Source of the DNA: Gonocerus acuteangulatus
Taxonomy: Eukaryota; Arthropoda; Insecta; Hemiptera; Coreidae
Length of the DNA stretch: 64,000 nucleotides
Assembly (NCBI GenBank): GCA_946811695.1
Contig: OX328125.1
Span: forward strand, 105,984,876-106,048,875
Direction of reading: 5' to 3'
This document shows positions 10,117 to 20,190 of this stretch, in pieces. A model generated the notes under the pieces. It was not told the DNA's origin. It saw only the letters and a list, made by a program, of their open reading frames with translations, and did not search any database. How positions within the stretch are numbered: position 1 is the stretch's first letter; the number at the start of each line of letters is the position of its first letter. Made by a program: the position numbers and the translations under genes.

Positions 10117-12009
10117 AATTAGACAAGTAGTGGTTGAGCTTTATCACTTTCATTATCACAATTTGACATTTCTATAAATTCAGTTTGATGACAATGATAT
10201 TGTGAAGCATTTCGGGAGGGGTGTATGGAATACTAACAATCTACAGCTTGGAATTAGACAAGTAGTGGTTGAGCTTTATCACTTTCATTATCACAATTTG
10301 ACATTTCTATAAATTCAGTTTGATGACAATGATATTGTGAAGCATTTCGGGAGGGGTGTATGGAATACTACCAATCTACAGCTTGGAATTAGACAAGTAG
10401 TGGTTGAGCTTTATCACTTTCATTATCACAATTTGACATTTCTATAAATTCAGTTTGATGGCAATGATATTGTGAAGCATTTCGGGAGGGGTGTATGGAA
10501 TACTAACAATCTACAGCTTGGAATTAGACAAGTAGTGGTTGAGCTTTATCACTTTCATTATCACAATTTGACATTTCTATAAATTCAGTTTGATGACAAT
10601 GATATTGTGAAGCATTTCGGGAGGGGTGTATGGAATACTAACAATCTACAGCTTGGAATTAGACAAGTAGTGGTTGAGCTTTATCATTTTCATTATCACA
10701 ATTTGACATTTCTATAAATTCAGTTTGATGACAATGATATTGTGAAGCATTTCGGGAGGGGTGTATGGAATACTAACAATCTACAGCTTGGAATTAGACA
10801 AGTAGTGGTTGAGCTTTATCATTTTCATTATCACAATTTGACATTTCTATAAATTCAGTTTGATGACAATGATATTGTGAAGCATTTCGGGAGGGGTGTA
10901 TGGAATACTACCAATCTAGAGCTTAGAATTAGACAAGTAGTGGTTGAGCTTTATCATTTTCATTATCACAATTTGACATTTCTATAAATTCAGTTTGATG
11001 ACAATGATATTGTGAAGCATTTCGGGAGGGGTGTATGGAATACTACCAATCTACAGCTTAGAATTAGACAAGTAGTGGTTGAGCTTTATCATTTTCATTA
11101 TCACAATTTGACATTTCTATAAATTCAGTTTGATGACAATGATATTGTGAAGCATTTCGGGAGGGGTGTATGGAATACTAACAATCTACAGCTTGGAATT
11201 AGACAAGTAGTGGTTGAGCTTTATCACTTTCATTATCACAATTTGACATTTCTATCAATTCAGTTTGATGGCAATGATATTGTGAAGCATTTCGGGAGGG
11301 GTGTATGGAATACTACCAATCTACAGCTTAGAATTAGACAAGTAGTGGTTGAGCTTTATCACTATCATTATCACAATTTGACATTTCTATAAATTCAGTT
11401 TGATGACAATGATATTGTGAAGCATTTCGGGAGGGGTGTATGGAATACTAACAATCTACAGCTTGGAATTAGACAAGTAGTGGTTGAGCTTTATCACTAT
11501 CATTATCACAATTTGACATTTCTATAAATTCAGTTTGATGACAATGATATTGTGAAGCATTTCGGGAGGGGTGTATGGAATACTACCAATCTACAGCTTA
11601 GAATTAGACAAGTAGTGGTTGAGCTTTATCATTTTCATTATCACAATTTGACATTTCTATAAATTCAGTTTGATGACAATGATATTGTGAAGCATTTCGG
11701 GAGGGGTGTATGGAATACTAACAATCTACAGCTTGGAATTAGACAAGTAGTGGTTGAGCTTTATCACTTTCATTATCACAATTTGACATTTCTATAAATT
11801 CAGTTTGATGGCAATGATATTGTGAAGCATTTCGGGAGGGGTGTATGGAATACTAACAATCTACAGCTTGGAATTAGACAAGTAGTGGTTGAGCTTTATC
11901 ACTATCATTATCACAATTTGACATTTCTATAAATTCAGTTTGATGGCAATGATATTGTGAAGCATTTCGGGAGGGGTGTATGGAATACTAACAATCTACA
12001 GCTTGGAAT
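10117..12009. repeat. 135-bp satellite, 14 copies
   Basis: The unit starts AATTAGACAAGTAGTGG and contains CATTTCGGGAGGGGTGTATGG, with an exact 135-base period over 1.89 kb. Units differ at a few sites (CACTTT/CATTTT/CACTAT, AACAAT/ACCAAT), which lets higher-order copying be traced. The unit and the DNA after it match the inside of the MITE at 35607-35884. Confidence 0.97.
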
Positions 12010-12150
12010 AGTTAGCTAACTAAAACGCTACACCTCCAAAAGAAAAGAAAAAAATTCCGAACTGTCACCTTTTTTAATTTTTTTTAAATCAACATTTCGG
12101 GCAAGGGGGGTGCAGCCCCTCTCCCAATATACGTCCATGCTTATTTCGAT
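12010..12150. mobile_element. Right end of a family K MITE
   Basis: After the last 135-bp unit comes AACTAAAACGCTACACC, a TTTCGGGCAAGGGGGGTGCAG segment and CCCAATATACGTCCATG. These match the right half of the complete MITE at 35607-35884. No left end is seen near 10.1 kb, so the satellite replaced or truncated it. Confidence 0.65.
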
Positions 12151-12189
12151 AGGTCTCTAAGAGCCAGAGACATCAACCGCACTAGATAG

Positions 12190-13103
12190 CAGTGTTGGGC
12201 AAAGATAATTCAGAATAATGAATTAATTTGATTTTTCATTCTGAATAATGAATATTTTTTTCATTCATTATTCAGCAATTCAATGAATAACGTAAATTTT
12301 TATTTTTATTAATTATAATATAATAATAAAAATTGTTTTTGAATAAAAATTATTTATTTGAATGAAAACTTTTATTAAATGAAATTGATTTATTCGACTG
12401 AAATATCTCGTTAAATACATGTGATTTATTCTAAAAATCTTTTCTAATATAAATGACTACGTTCATTAAAATGTTTGTTACTTTTAATGGCATTTATTTA
12501 TTTGGGTGATATTGTTTACTGAACTTTGAATCTGAATTTTTTGTTCCACGAACCACACTATTTTAAATTAATAAAAATAATGAAGGAATAATGAAAAACA
12601 AAAATTCTTCAATAAATAAAAAAAAAACATTAGTCAATGGATAAATTCTTATTCAATAAAAATTTATTGAATAATGAGCCAACCCTGTTATTCATAGAAT
12701 AAATGAAAAAAAATCAGTGGATGAATAACTTCAATGAATAAATTCTTATTCAATAAAAATTTATTGAATAATGAGCCAACCCTGTTATTCATAGAATAAA
12801 TGAAAAAAAATCAATGGATGAATAACTTCAATGAATAAATTCTTATTCAATAAACATTTATTGAATAATGAGCCAACCCTGTTATTCATAGAATAAATGA
12901 AAAATAAATCAGTGGATGAATAACTTCAATGAATAAATTCTTATTCAATAAAAATTTATTGAATAATGAGCCAACCATGTTATTCATAGAATAAATGAAA
13001 ATAAATCAGTGGATGAATAACTTCAATGAATAAATTCTTATTCAATAAAAATTTATTTGAATGATTATTGATTTAATAAATTATTGAATAATGTCATATT
13101 CTG
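12190..13103. mobile_element. hAT-type non-autonomous element, 914 bp
   Basis: The left tip is CAGTGTTGGGCAAAGATAATT, a classic hAT-style end. A perfect 8-bp direct repeat, CTAGATAG, flanks the element at 12182-12189 and 13104-13111. The right tip ends ATATTCTG, so the inverted repeats match only over CAG and scattered AT-rich bases. No transposase remains. The interior is made of ATTATTCAATAA-type palindromes and a four-copy 97-bp array. Confidence 0.75.
12640..13045. repeat. 97-bp tandem array inside a hAT element, 4 copies
   Basis: The block AATGAGCCAACCCTGTTATTC recurs every 97 (once 98) bases from 12671 to about 12990. It is internal to the 12190-13103 element. Confidence 0.9.
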
Positions 13104-13111
13104 CTAGATAG

Positions 13112-13402
13112 AATAGAATTGCCATTGCCAATTATTAATTTGGGTTTTATTTCACGCATCAATATATTAGGTCTCTGGGGAGTCTTCTGAGAGTGAGTGC
13201 TGCTTGATAGAGAAAGGACTTCAAAATTCTTATGTTCTAATAGTTTGTGGCGAAAACATTGGATTTTGCATAGACTTATATATTTTACGGTAGGATTATT
13301 GTGGTTGTCGTTGGACAAGTAATACGGAGAATCTGCTATGTTTCTCAGGACTTACGATTGTAAAGTCTGGGTAAGTCTGATTAAGAATGTTTTTTTGACG
13401 CC
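13112..13402. other. No recognisable feature
   Basis: About 290 bases with no match or credible frame. Confidence 0.35.
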
Positions 13403-13908
13403 AAAATGGGTTGCAGAAGTAACTCTAGAAAGACCACTTTGACGCCAAAATGGGTTGCAGAAATAACTCTAGAAAGACCACTTTGTTCTCAGTGCTTAAA
13501 ATGGGTTGCACAAGTAACTCTAGAAAGACCACTTTGTTCTCAGTGCTTAAAATGGGTTGCAGAAGTAACTCCAGAAAGACCACTTTGTTCTCAGTGCTTA
13601 AAATGGGTTGCAGAAGTAACTCTAGAAAGACCACTTTGTTCTCAGTGCTTAAAATGGGTTGCAGAAGTAACTCTAGAAAGACCACTTTGTTCTCAGTGCT
13701 TAAAATGGGTTGCAGAAGTAACTCTAGAAAGACCACTTTGTACTCAGTGCTTAAAATGGGTTGCAGAAGTAACTCTAGAAAGACCACTTTGTTCTCAGTG
13801 CTTAAAATGGGTTGCAGAAGTAACTCTAGAAAGACCACTTTGTACTCAGTGCTTAAAATGGGTTGCAGAAGTAACTCTAGAAAGACCACTTTGTTCTCAG
13901 TGCTTAAA
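13403..13908. repeat. 51-bp minisatellite, about 10 copies
   Basis: The unit starts AAAATGGGTTGCAGAAG and ends CTCAGTGCTT. The first unit is 44 bases and the others 51. Because 51 is a multiple of 3 and the unit has few stops, several frames on both strands stay open for 150-180 codons. On the plus strand one frame repeats a 17-residue unit containing VTLERPLCSQC. Openness in many frames argues for a period artefact rather than a gene. Confidence 0.95.
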
Positions 13909-14406
13909 TTTGGTATGTTATGCTTATTGTGATATTGCCAGGTAAGGCGAGATCCAATTACAATACAAGGTAGTAAAATGTATCACAAGACGTTAATGGC
14001 ATATTTATCATAGAAAATGTTTCATCAGAAATAATTTCTGCAGATGTTTCACGAAAATTATTACTTGGTCCATTTAGCTAAGAAGGCCGAATACAATTTT
14101 TTTGATTTGTTTCGAGGAATGTGAACCTTTGAGGCCATTAACGCCAGAGGAACACTTTATTCTGAGGATTACAGTTCAAGCAGGAGCGACAAATACAATG
14201 TGCACAAGAGATAAACAAGAATACTATCCTCTATGGAGAAGGACTATCGCTTCTAGGAACACTTTATCACATATGATTCCAGTAAATGATAAAAATTTCG
14301 TCAATTTTTCTGGAGTCATCCTTGTTCGGTTATTGTGCGATTCTTGCTTCATTGTATGGAAGAAAATTGCTCATGTGCACGGCTCGGAGATGCAGACCAG
14401 ACTCGA
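13909..14406. other. Unassigned; one open frame of unknown meaning
   Basis: A frame at 14102-14455 has a protein-like middle (EECEPLRPLTPEEHF, then RRTIASRNTLSHM) and runs into the 73-bp array. No ATG, family motif or splice signal supports it, so I treat it as unproven. Confidence 0.25.
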
Positions 14407-15061
14407 CGCTTCATACCGCGTTTTCGGGGTTTTCCAATCAAAAACAACGATTTGAGTCGTTTAAGAAAAAATTACTAGAGCCTTCATACCGTGTTTTCGG
14501 GGGTTTCCAATCAAAAACAACGATTTGAGTCGTTTAAGAAGAAATTACTAGAGCCTTCATACCGTGTTTTCGGGGTTTTCCAATCAAAAACAACGATTTG
14601 AGTCGTTTAAGAAGAAATTACTAGAGCCTTCATACCGTGTTTTCGGGGGTTTCCAATCAAAAACAACGATTTGAGTCGTTTAAGAAGAAATTACTAGAGC
14701 CTTCATACCGTGTTTTCGGGGTTTTCCAATCAAAAACAACGATTTGAGTCGTTTAAGAAGAAATTACTAGAGCTTTCATGCCGTGTTTTCGGGGTTTTCC
14801 AATCAAAAACAACGATTTTAGTCGTTTAAGAAGAAATTACTAGAGCCTTCATACCGTGTTTTCGGGGGTTTCCAATCAAAAACAACGATTTGAATCGTTT
14901 AAGAAGAAATTACTAGAGCCTTCATACCGTGTTTTCGGGGTTTTCCAATCAAAAACAACGATTTGAGTCGTTTAAGAAGAAATTACTAGAGCTTTCATGC
15001 CGTGTTTTCGGGGTTTTCCAATAAAAAACAACGATTTGAGTCGTTTAAGAAGAAATTACTG
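14407..15061. repeat. 73-bp minisatellite, 9 copies
   Basis: The unit starts AGAGCCTTCATACCGTG and contains GAGTCGTTTAAGAAGAAATT, repeating every 73 bases. The same GTCGTTTAAGAAGAAAT...CTAGAGCTTCC segment is unique sequence in the family M element at 45300-45635. The array therefore grew out of a family M element, whose remaining right part follows directly. Confidence 0.95.
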
Positions 15062-15162
15062 GAGCTTCCATGGTTTTGAGGGCCGCTGATTTCCAATCTG
15101 ATGTCTGTTTCGCCCCGTTGGCGCAAAATGAAGATAATTTCAAGGACCAATATGACTATTTT

Positions 15163-15218
<56 letters not shown>

Positions 15219-15516
15219 TTGACTGCATATTCGTTTTTAGTAAAATAAACATATTTGCCCTTGAAATGACCTTCATTTTGTCCCGAAGGGGTGAAACAGA
15301 CCTCGGATTGGAATTCAGAGACCCTCAAAACCACGGAAGCTCTAGTTATTTCTTCTTTAACGACTTCATACGAAATTTGACCTTCAAATGCTCTTAAACC
15401 CGACGTGATGGGGTGAAACAGACTCCGGATTCGGATTCAGCGTGTCGAATTACATAAGAATATGATCATGGTGTTTTTGGAAAATACCACTTTTGTTATT
15501 TTATGTGCCTGTGTAA
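15033..15516. mobile_element. Inverted-repeat element, family M, with central poly-A
   Basis: Bases 15036-15118 and 15285-15366 are inverted copies of each other (GGTTTTGAGGG, TCTGTTTC, CCCC), with a 52-base A run between them. The right end, TACATAAGAATATGATCATGG plus TTTTGGAAAATACCA, matches the right end of the 45-kb copy. The left end is replaced by the 73-bp array. Confidence 0.65.
15165..15216. repeat. Poly-A, 52 bases
   Basis: Uninterrupted A run at the centre of the family M inverted repeat. Confidence 0.97.
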
Positions 15517-16091
15517 TTGAACTGAAAACCAATGTTTTTATATTTGTCTGATGAGTTCAGTTTTTCTTTCTGATTTCTCTTACGTGATTGCAATATTTTT
15601 GGGGGTTTCGCCTTTTTCCGCTGGCCGTTTGATGACAATGGTACTTTCACTGGAACCGAATCACATCCAGAGCTTTGCAGATATTTCTCCTTCAGAACTT
15701 TCACCCTTTAGTTTTTCTGTTCGAATGGAGTCGATTTTCTGGTTTCAGCCAATAAAGTATACTAAAAAAAATTGGAAAGGATCGGAAAATAAGGGAATGC
15801 TTATGGTGTGACTTTCATTGCCGCCTTTTTCAACGAATTAGAGAGTTGAGAAACTTGATACTTCGCTCAATGGTTATAGGAAATGATTATCCATGATAAA
15901 TGATTAAATAACCCATCGTTTTTGGCACCTTAATCGCCGAATCCTAAAAATATTGTTTAATTGTCGTTTTTTTCTGCATCTGTATATTACCTATAGTAAA
16001 AAATAAAACACTCAGGAGCTGGGTCGTTTTAGCGTGATTCCGTATAATGCTCATACGTGGTATCATTTGGGAAGTTGAATAGAAGCAAAGA
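15517..16091. other. No recognisable feature
   Basis: The open frame at 15551-15811 is not supported by any motif. No repeat match found. Confidence 0.35.
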
Positions 16092-16297
16092 TGGAGGCCT
16101 GGTGGCCGTGAGTGTTAAGGCGTGAGCACTTAACAATCCGTGCCAAAGGTCGTGGGTTCGATTCCCACTATGTGGTGGTGGCTTTCCTTTAGAAAAAAGA
16201 AAAGGCATCAGCCATATCCTGGCTAGAAAAGTATGGTAGCCTATTCCTCGATAACCCGTCCCAAAATTCGTAGTTAATAATAATGGACGTTAAAACT
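16092..16297 (+). mobile_element. Class II tRNA-derived SINE, family E, full length
   Basis: The head GGTGGCCGTGAGTGTTAAGGC resembles the D arm of Leu/Ser tRNAs, and the B box GGTTCGATTCC follows. A body with TATCCTGGCTAGAAAAG and GGTAGCCTATTCC leads to the tail AATAATAATGGACGTTAAAA. At least seven other copies or fragments lie in the window (19501, 30205, 52748, 56644, 56820, 59028, 63486). The spacing and broken acceptor stem rule out a functional tRNA. Confidence 0.8.
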
Positions 16298-16652
16298 TCA
16301 ATAGATCCACAGATTTCTTCTATTGAAATAAAGGCCTGAAAGGTTGTTGGATTAATTAATTTCCTACAATGTTTCAGGCCTAAATTGTGCCTACTTTCTA
16401 ATAATATACGTCCGTTTAACACGAAGTTTCAAACTAATTCAAAATTGTTTAAGAAAATATTCAATAAGCTCAAAACCAAAGTCTCGTTTTGGAGAAACCG
16501 AAATCAAAATACTAAGTCTTCCTCTTGAAGCCATTGAAACACAAGTATAAGTACTATGTTTTTCTCGCTTGAATTTTGACCAAAAACAGTGTTTCAGCGC
16601 ACAAATTCTCCTGTTAACGAATTTGACTTTCCGCACTAAACAAGGTATTAAG
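16298..16652. other. No recognisable feature
   Basis: Frames at 16189-16636 on the minus strand lack motif support. Confidence 0.35.
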
Positions 16653-16703
16653 ATCGATTCACGCTAGACCGCGTCGGGTCCGGGCCGGTCTAGCGTGAAT
16701 CGG
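16653..16703. repeat. GC-rich hairpin
   Basis: GATTCACGCTAGACC pairs perfectly with GGTCTAGCGTGAATC across a GC-rich loop of about 17 bases. It stands out from the AT-rich surroundings. It could be the two fused ends of a DNA element. Confidence 0.85.
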
Positions 16704-16964
16704 CCTTTATTGTACCAAATTTCGGTAAAAGCGGCCGTCTTTTACAGGAAATTGATCAGGCAATTATAGGTTGTTTTTAAATATATTTTGGTATTTTAAC
16801 ACTATTTAATAATTGTTAAATTAAACACATTGTTGTAAATGCTACGTCAAATGACCGTGCTACTAAAAAAAAAAATTTTTTTGTTTGTTTTAGGCACTAA
16901 AACTATCGAAATCGAGTTTTCTGTTTATCAGTCCCAATTTTTGAACTAGCTCATTCTAACGAAT

Positions 16965-17121
16965 AGTGGCGGCATTATTCTGAGGACATGTGCACTGGTG
17001 CCAACAAACAAAACTGTTTTAGTTATTTTTTCATCTGACTTATCATTTATAAGTGAAAGTTTTATGCAATAAATATTATAAAGCGTTCAAATACCAATAT
17101 TTATTTAGAAACACCCGGTAT
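16965..17121. mobile_element. Terminal fragment of a DNA element, family I
   Basis: Matches 1370-1523 and ends in AAACACCCGGTAT. No partner end was found. Confidence 0.4.
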
Positions 17122-17334
17122 ATTTATATAAATGAATTTGAGCCATCGGCGTTTTTATAACTTATAAACTGTTGACATTACAGTTTTAGCTATTCGTGTA
17201 GCTATCGAATATAGCCATCCTATTCTGCTAAGCAGGTAAATTAATGTTTTACGTTGATCACGACACTATAATTTTAACAACCTTCTTATTTTGGTGACCA
17301 CTTAATTAGTTCTTGAGATGAGATCGTTGTCCTT

Positions 17335-17497
17335 CAGGCAGTCAGTTAGGCCTGAAAGCCGGTCGCCTGAACGTGTACATATTCCGGCCGCCTGAACAGT
17401 CTTAATTGACAGACCGGCCGAAATACAAATACAGTCAGGCGGACTGTTCAGGCCGGAACTGACAGGCCTGCCTGACCGTATGTAGCCTGCTTTAGAT
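17335..17497. mobile_element. GC-rich palindromic element, family N, partial
   Basis: Shares TGTAGCCTGCTT (right end), GGCCTGCCTGA and CGGCCGCCTGAACAG-type blocks with 17706-17902. Internal inverted repeats are dense. A lone end, AAGCAGGCTACA, at 17623 may be a fragment of another copy. Confidence 0.6.
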
Positions 17498-17705
17498 ATT
17501 GCAATGTTATAGAGCTTCAGCTCAGGGTTTTTAGGGGAGGAAGATCTAATCCGTATGTAGAAGGATTGGTCATCAAACCGAAAAGTTGGCAAATAGTTCC
17601 CTGGGATTCTTTTCTACATCTTAAAGCAGGCTACAACCTCAACCTTGCGCAGAGGCAATATCGGAACGAATGGAGGTCTACTGAGGTGCGATTATTGCTA
17701 GTTGA

Positions 17706-17902
17706 AAGCAGGCTACACTCGATTCAGGCAGGCCTGTCAGTAAGACCTGAACAGTCCGCCTGAAAGCCGATCGTCTGAACGTGTATATATTCCGGACGGT
17801 CTGTCAGTTAAAACTGTTCAGGCGGCCGGAATATATACACATTCAGGTGACCGGCTTTCAGGCGGACTGTTCAGGCCTGCCTGAATCGTTTGTAGCCTGC
17901 TT
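17706..17902. mobile_element. GC-rich MITE, family N, complete
   Basis: The 197-bp element is bounded by a perfect 12-bp inverted repeat, AAGCAGGCTACA, continuing as GATTCAGGCAGGCCTG on both sides. The inside repeats CCTGAACAGTCCGCCTGAAAG in both orientations, so either strand can fold into nested hairpins. No target duplication is clear, so the superfamily is unknown. Confidence 0.75.
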
Positions 17903-18429
17903 AAGTAAACAATCAGTACTGCTAAGTACACAAACAGATACATACACGACTGTAGTTTGTATTTGTAGGTAGTTTTATACATCATGTTTATATGTTTTAT
18001 CATGACGACAGTATATAGTTGATAAATCTTTATCTAATCAGGCATTTAGCTTCAGACCCACTCACAGCTTCGGCCTCGGTGTGATTTTCCCTGTGTGTAA
18101 GAGCAAAAAGAAGGTCTACATTTTTTTTAATATTTTCCTCCATTGTTGATATTTTGTATTTCTTGTTTTTGTTTTACGTATATAAAGCAATAGCTTGAAA
18201 TATGTGTTGTTTTGTTTTAGGGCAAATAAATAAATTGAAGACTATTATTGCCTGACTTGAAATATGTTTTGTAATCAACAGACGTAGATTCTTGGTTTTC
18301 CTGTACATCATTTGATAATGCCACTAGGGAAAACTTTTTGAGTGGCCTGTCTCAAGATGGCCTATTCACTTAAGGGCGAACGTATATTGTATAACGTAAT
18401 ATAAAAAAATAGTATACGAAAATTCAGTG
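17903..18429. other. No recognisable feature
   Basis: AT-rich spacer with a possible AATAAA near 18227. No gene evidence. Confidence 0.35.
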
Positions 18430-18432
18430 ACA

Positions 18433-18472
<40 letters not shown>

Positions 18473-18499
18473 TAGCAAGAAATTGAGAGTGAGAGATAA

Positions 18500-18578
<79 letters not shown>

Positions 18579-18616
18579 TAGCAAGAGATGGAGAGTGAGA
18601 GAGAGAGAGATAAAAA

Positions 18617-18688
<72 letters not shown>

Positions 18689-18690
18689 TT

Positions 18691-18735
<45 letters not shown>

Positions 18736-18750
18736 AGAGAGAGAGTGACT
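18430..18750. repeat. (GA)n microsatellite, interrupted
   Basis: Long GAGA tracts with imperfect inserts such as GATAGCAAGAAATTGAGAGTG that themselves recur. Confidence 0.95.
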
Positions 18751-18837
18751 AGGAAATACTAGAGAGGGATATGGTGAGTTCGTCCTTGCTGAGAAGGCCT
18801 TACAACAAGGAAGCCTATATATCGAGGCCTTCCTCAC

Positions 18838-18856
18838 CCCTCCCTCCTCTCTCTCT

Positions 18857-18895
<39 letters not shown>

Positions 18896-18914
18896 TATCT
18901 CTCTCTCACACTAT

Positions 18915-18947
<33 letters not shown>

Positions 18948-18953
18948 ACTCAC

Positions 18954-19013
<60 letters not shown>
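18838..19013. repeat. (CT)n microsatellite
   Basis: CTCT tracts, complementary to the GA array about 90 bases upstream. Together they form a large potential hairpin. The spacer contains GAGGCCTTCCTC and GAGAAGGCCTTAC. Confidence 0.95.
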
Positions 19014-19016
<3 letters not shown>

Positions 19017-19107
19017 ATCATAATTTTTGTATTTAGCCAATGAATAACGAGACTGCAAATCTAAAATACCAATAGAATTTCTAAGAAGAAAATTTAAATA
19101 TTTACAG

Positions 19108-19167
19108 CTTTCTATGAATTGTTTAGATCCGGTGACAGAAATGAGTGACGAAACTGAAGACGACTGA
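19108..19167 (+). other. Possible terminal exon ending in an acidic tail
   Basis: A TTTACAG acceptor-like site at 19101-19107 precedes 19 codons and a TGA at 19165-19167. The deduced end, DPVTEMSDETEDD, looks like a real acidic C-terminus. The signal is very short and no partner exon was found, so this is a weak suggestion. Confidence 0.15.
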
Positions 19168-19383
19168 GGCCCAATTCGGAGGCCAGGGAAAACTGGAGCA
19201 CTTGCATAACTTGGACTACTTCGGAAATTGTCCTGACTCTGCAGAAATTGGAGATACTCCCAGTTTTCAAGGTGTATAATAGTTATTGAAGCATTTAGAT
19301 CATTAAAACGATAGATGGTTTGGTAGTTTTTCTTATTTTACCATAGCATATTTTAGTATATGCACAATTTATATGTATTACAG

Positions 19384-19500
19384 CGTCAGCCGCTAGACGA
19401 AATAATAAAACAAAAATTTACTAAGAAAAACAAGAACTTAACAGATCAAAAGTATGAACAGTTTACTAAATCTATGGTTTACAAAAAAATTCAGAGCCAG
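19384..19500 (+). pseudogene. Possible exon cut by a SINE insertion
   Basis: Following TATTACAG, an acceptor-like site, 39 codons stay open and read like a charged helical segment (RQPLDEIIKQKF, then NLTDQKYEQFTKSM). The frame runs up to base 19500, where the family E SINE begins. I do not recognise the protein and see no donor site, because the SINE replaces that position. It could be a host exon, a processed fragment or part of a transposon protein. Confidence 0.25.
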
Positions 19501-19671
19501 CCAAAGGTCATGGGTTCGATTCCCACTAGGGGTGGTGGCTTTTCTTTAGAAAAAAGGCATTACCCCTATCCTGGCTAGAAACGGGTGGAAACCTATAGAT
19601 AACCCGTTCCTAAAAATTCGTAGTTAATAATAAATGGACGTTAATACTAAAAAAAAAAAAAAAAAAAAAAA
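19501..19671 (+). mobile_element. SINE family E, 5'-truncated, with poly-A
   Basis: Starts at CCAAAGGTCATGGG just before the B box GGTTCGATTCC. It has the standard body GGGTGGAAACCTATAG, the tail AATAATAAATGGACGTTAAT and a 24-base A run. TCAGA occurs on both sides and may be the remains of a target duplication. Confidence 0.8.
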
Positions 19672-19673
19672 TC

Positions 19674-19835
19674 AGAAACAGGTTAATCATTGTTGCGCTA
19701 TCTACAGGTTTCCACCAATTTATAATGCCAACAACACGTGGTCGGTCACCCATTCAGGTTCTGGCCACGCCCGACGTTGCTTAACTTCGGTGATCAATGA
19801 GAACTAGTCCATTCAATGTGGCTATGGTCGTTCGC
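19674..19835 (-). mobile_element. 5S rRNA-derived SINE, family F
   Basis: The minus strand from 19835 down to 19727 follows 5S rRNA along most of its length: GCGAACGACCATAGCC at the start, GATCACCGAAGTTAAGCAAC and GTCGGGCGTGGCC in the internal promoter region, and ACGTGTTGTTGGC at the end. About 10 bases are missing in the middle. A short body with GGTGGAAACCTGTAGATAG follows, as in families C and E. 5S-headed SINEs (the SINE3 type) use the type 1 Pol III promoter. This is not a rRNA gene because a SINE body is attached. Confidence 0.8.
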
Positions 19836-20075
19836 TATACGATTTATTATTCATAAATATGTTATGACTCCTTTATCAAAAAAATAATCAGAGATAATGA
19901 GATGCACGTGTCTGACATGTTTCAAAATGGTCGAATTACTTAGATTAGAAAATCCTTCGAAAGAACTATCCAATGTGAAGTAAACGTCATTTGACAATTA
20001 AAAATTACTAAATAATTTTTAACAAATTTAATATTAATTTCCAGCGGAACAACCCAGTTGCTGTCACTTAATAGT

Positions 20076-20077
<2 letters not shown>

Positions 20078-20144
<67 letters not shown>

Positions 20145-20190
20145 GCGTGTATCCTCAGGCCATTTAGGTCGGAAAAGCCTCGATAGGATA
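20078..20190 (-). mobile_element. SINE tail with 66-base poly-A
   Basis: The plus strand shows 66 T followed by GGCGTGTATCCTCAGGCC. In reverse it reads GGCCTGAGGATACACGCC plus poly-A, which resembles the 3' tail of families C, D and F. The head is missing. Confidence 0.45.

Noticed and set aside
11147..11392. Frame of 81 residues
   Set aside because: Arises because one 135-bp unit lost its usual stop (CTATAAATT became CTATCAATT).
13406..13945. Repeat proteins of 150-180 residues on both strands
   Set aside because: All come from a 51-base tandem unit with few stops. Openness in several frames points to a period artefact.
14995..15397. Frames with long Lys or Phe runs
   Set aside because: They run through the 52-base poly-A at the centre of the family M element.
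18366..19043. Arg-Glu or Leu-Ser repeat proteins
   Set aside because: Translation of GA/CT microsatellites.
19727..19835. Functional 5S rRNA gene
   Set aside because: Missing about 10 bases in the middle and joined to a SINE body, as is the second copy at 26 kb.
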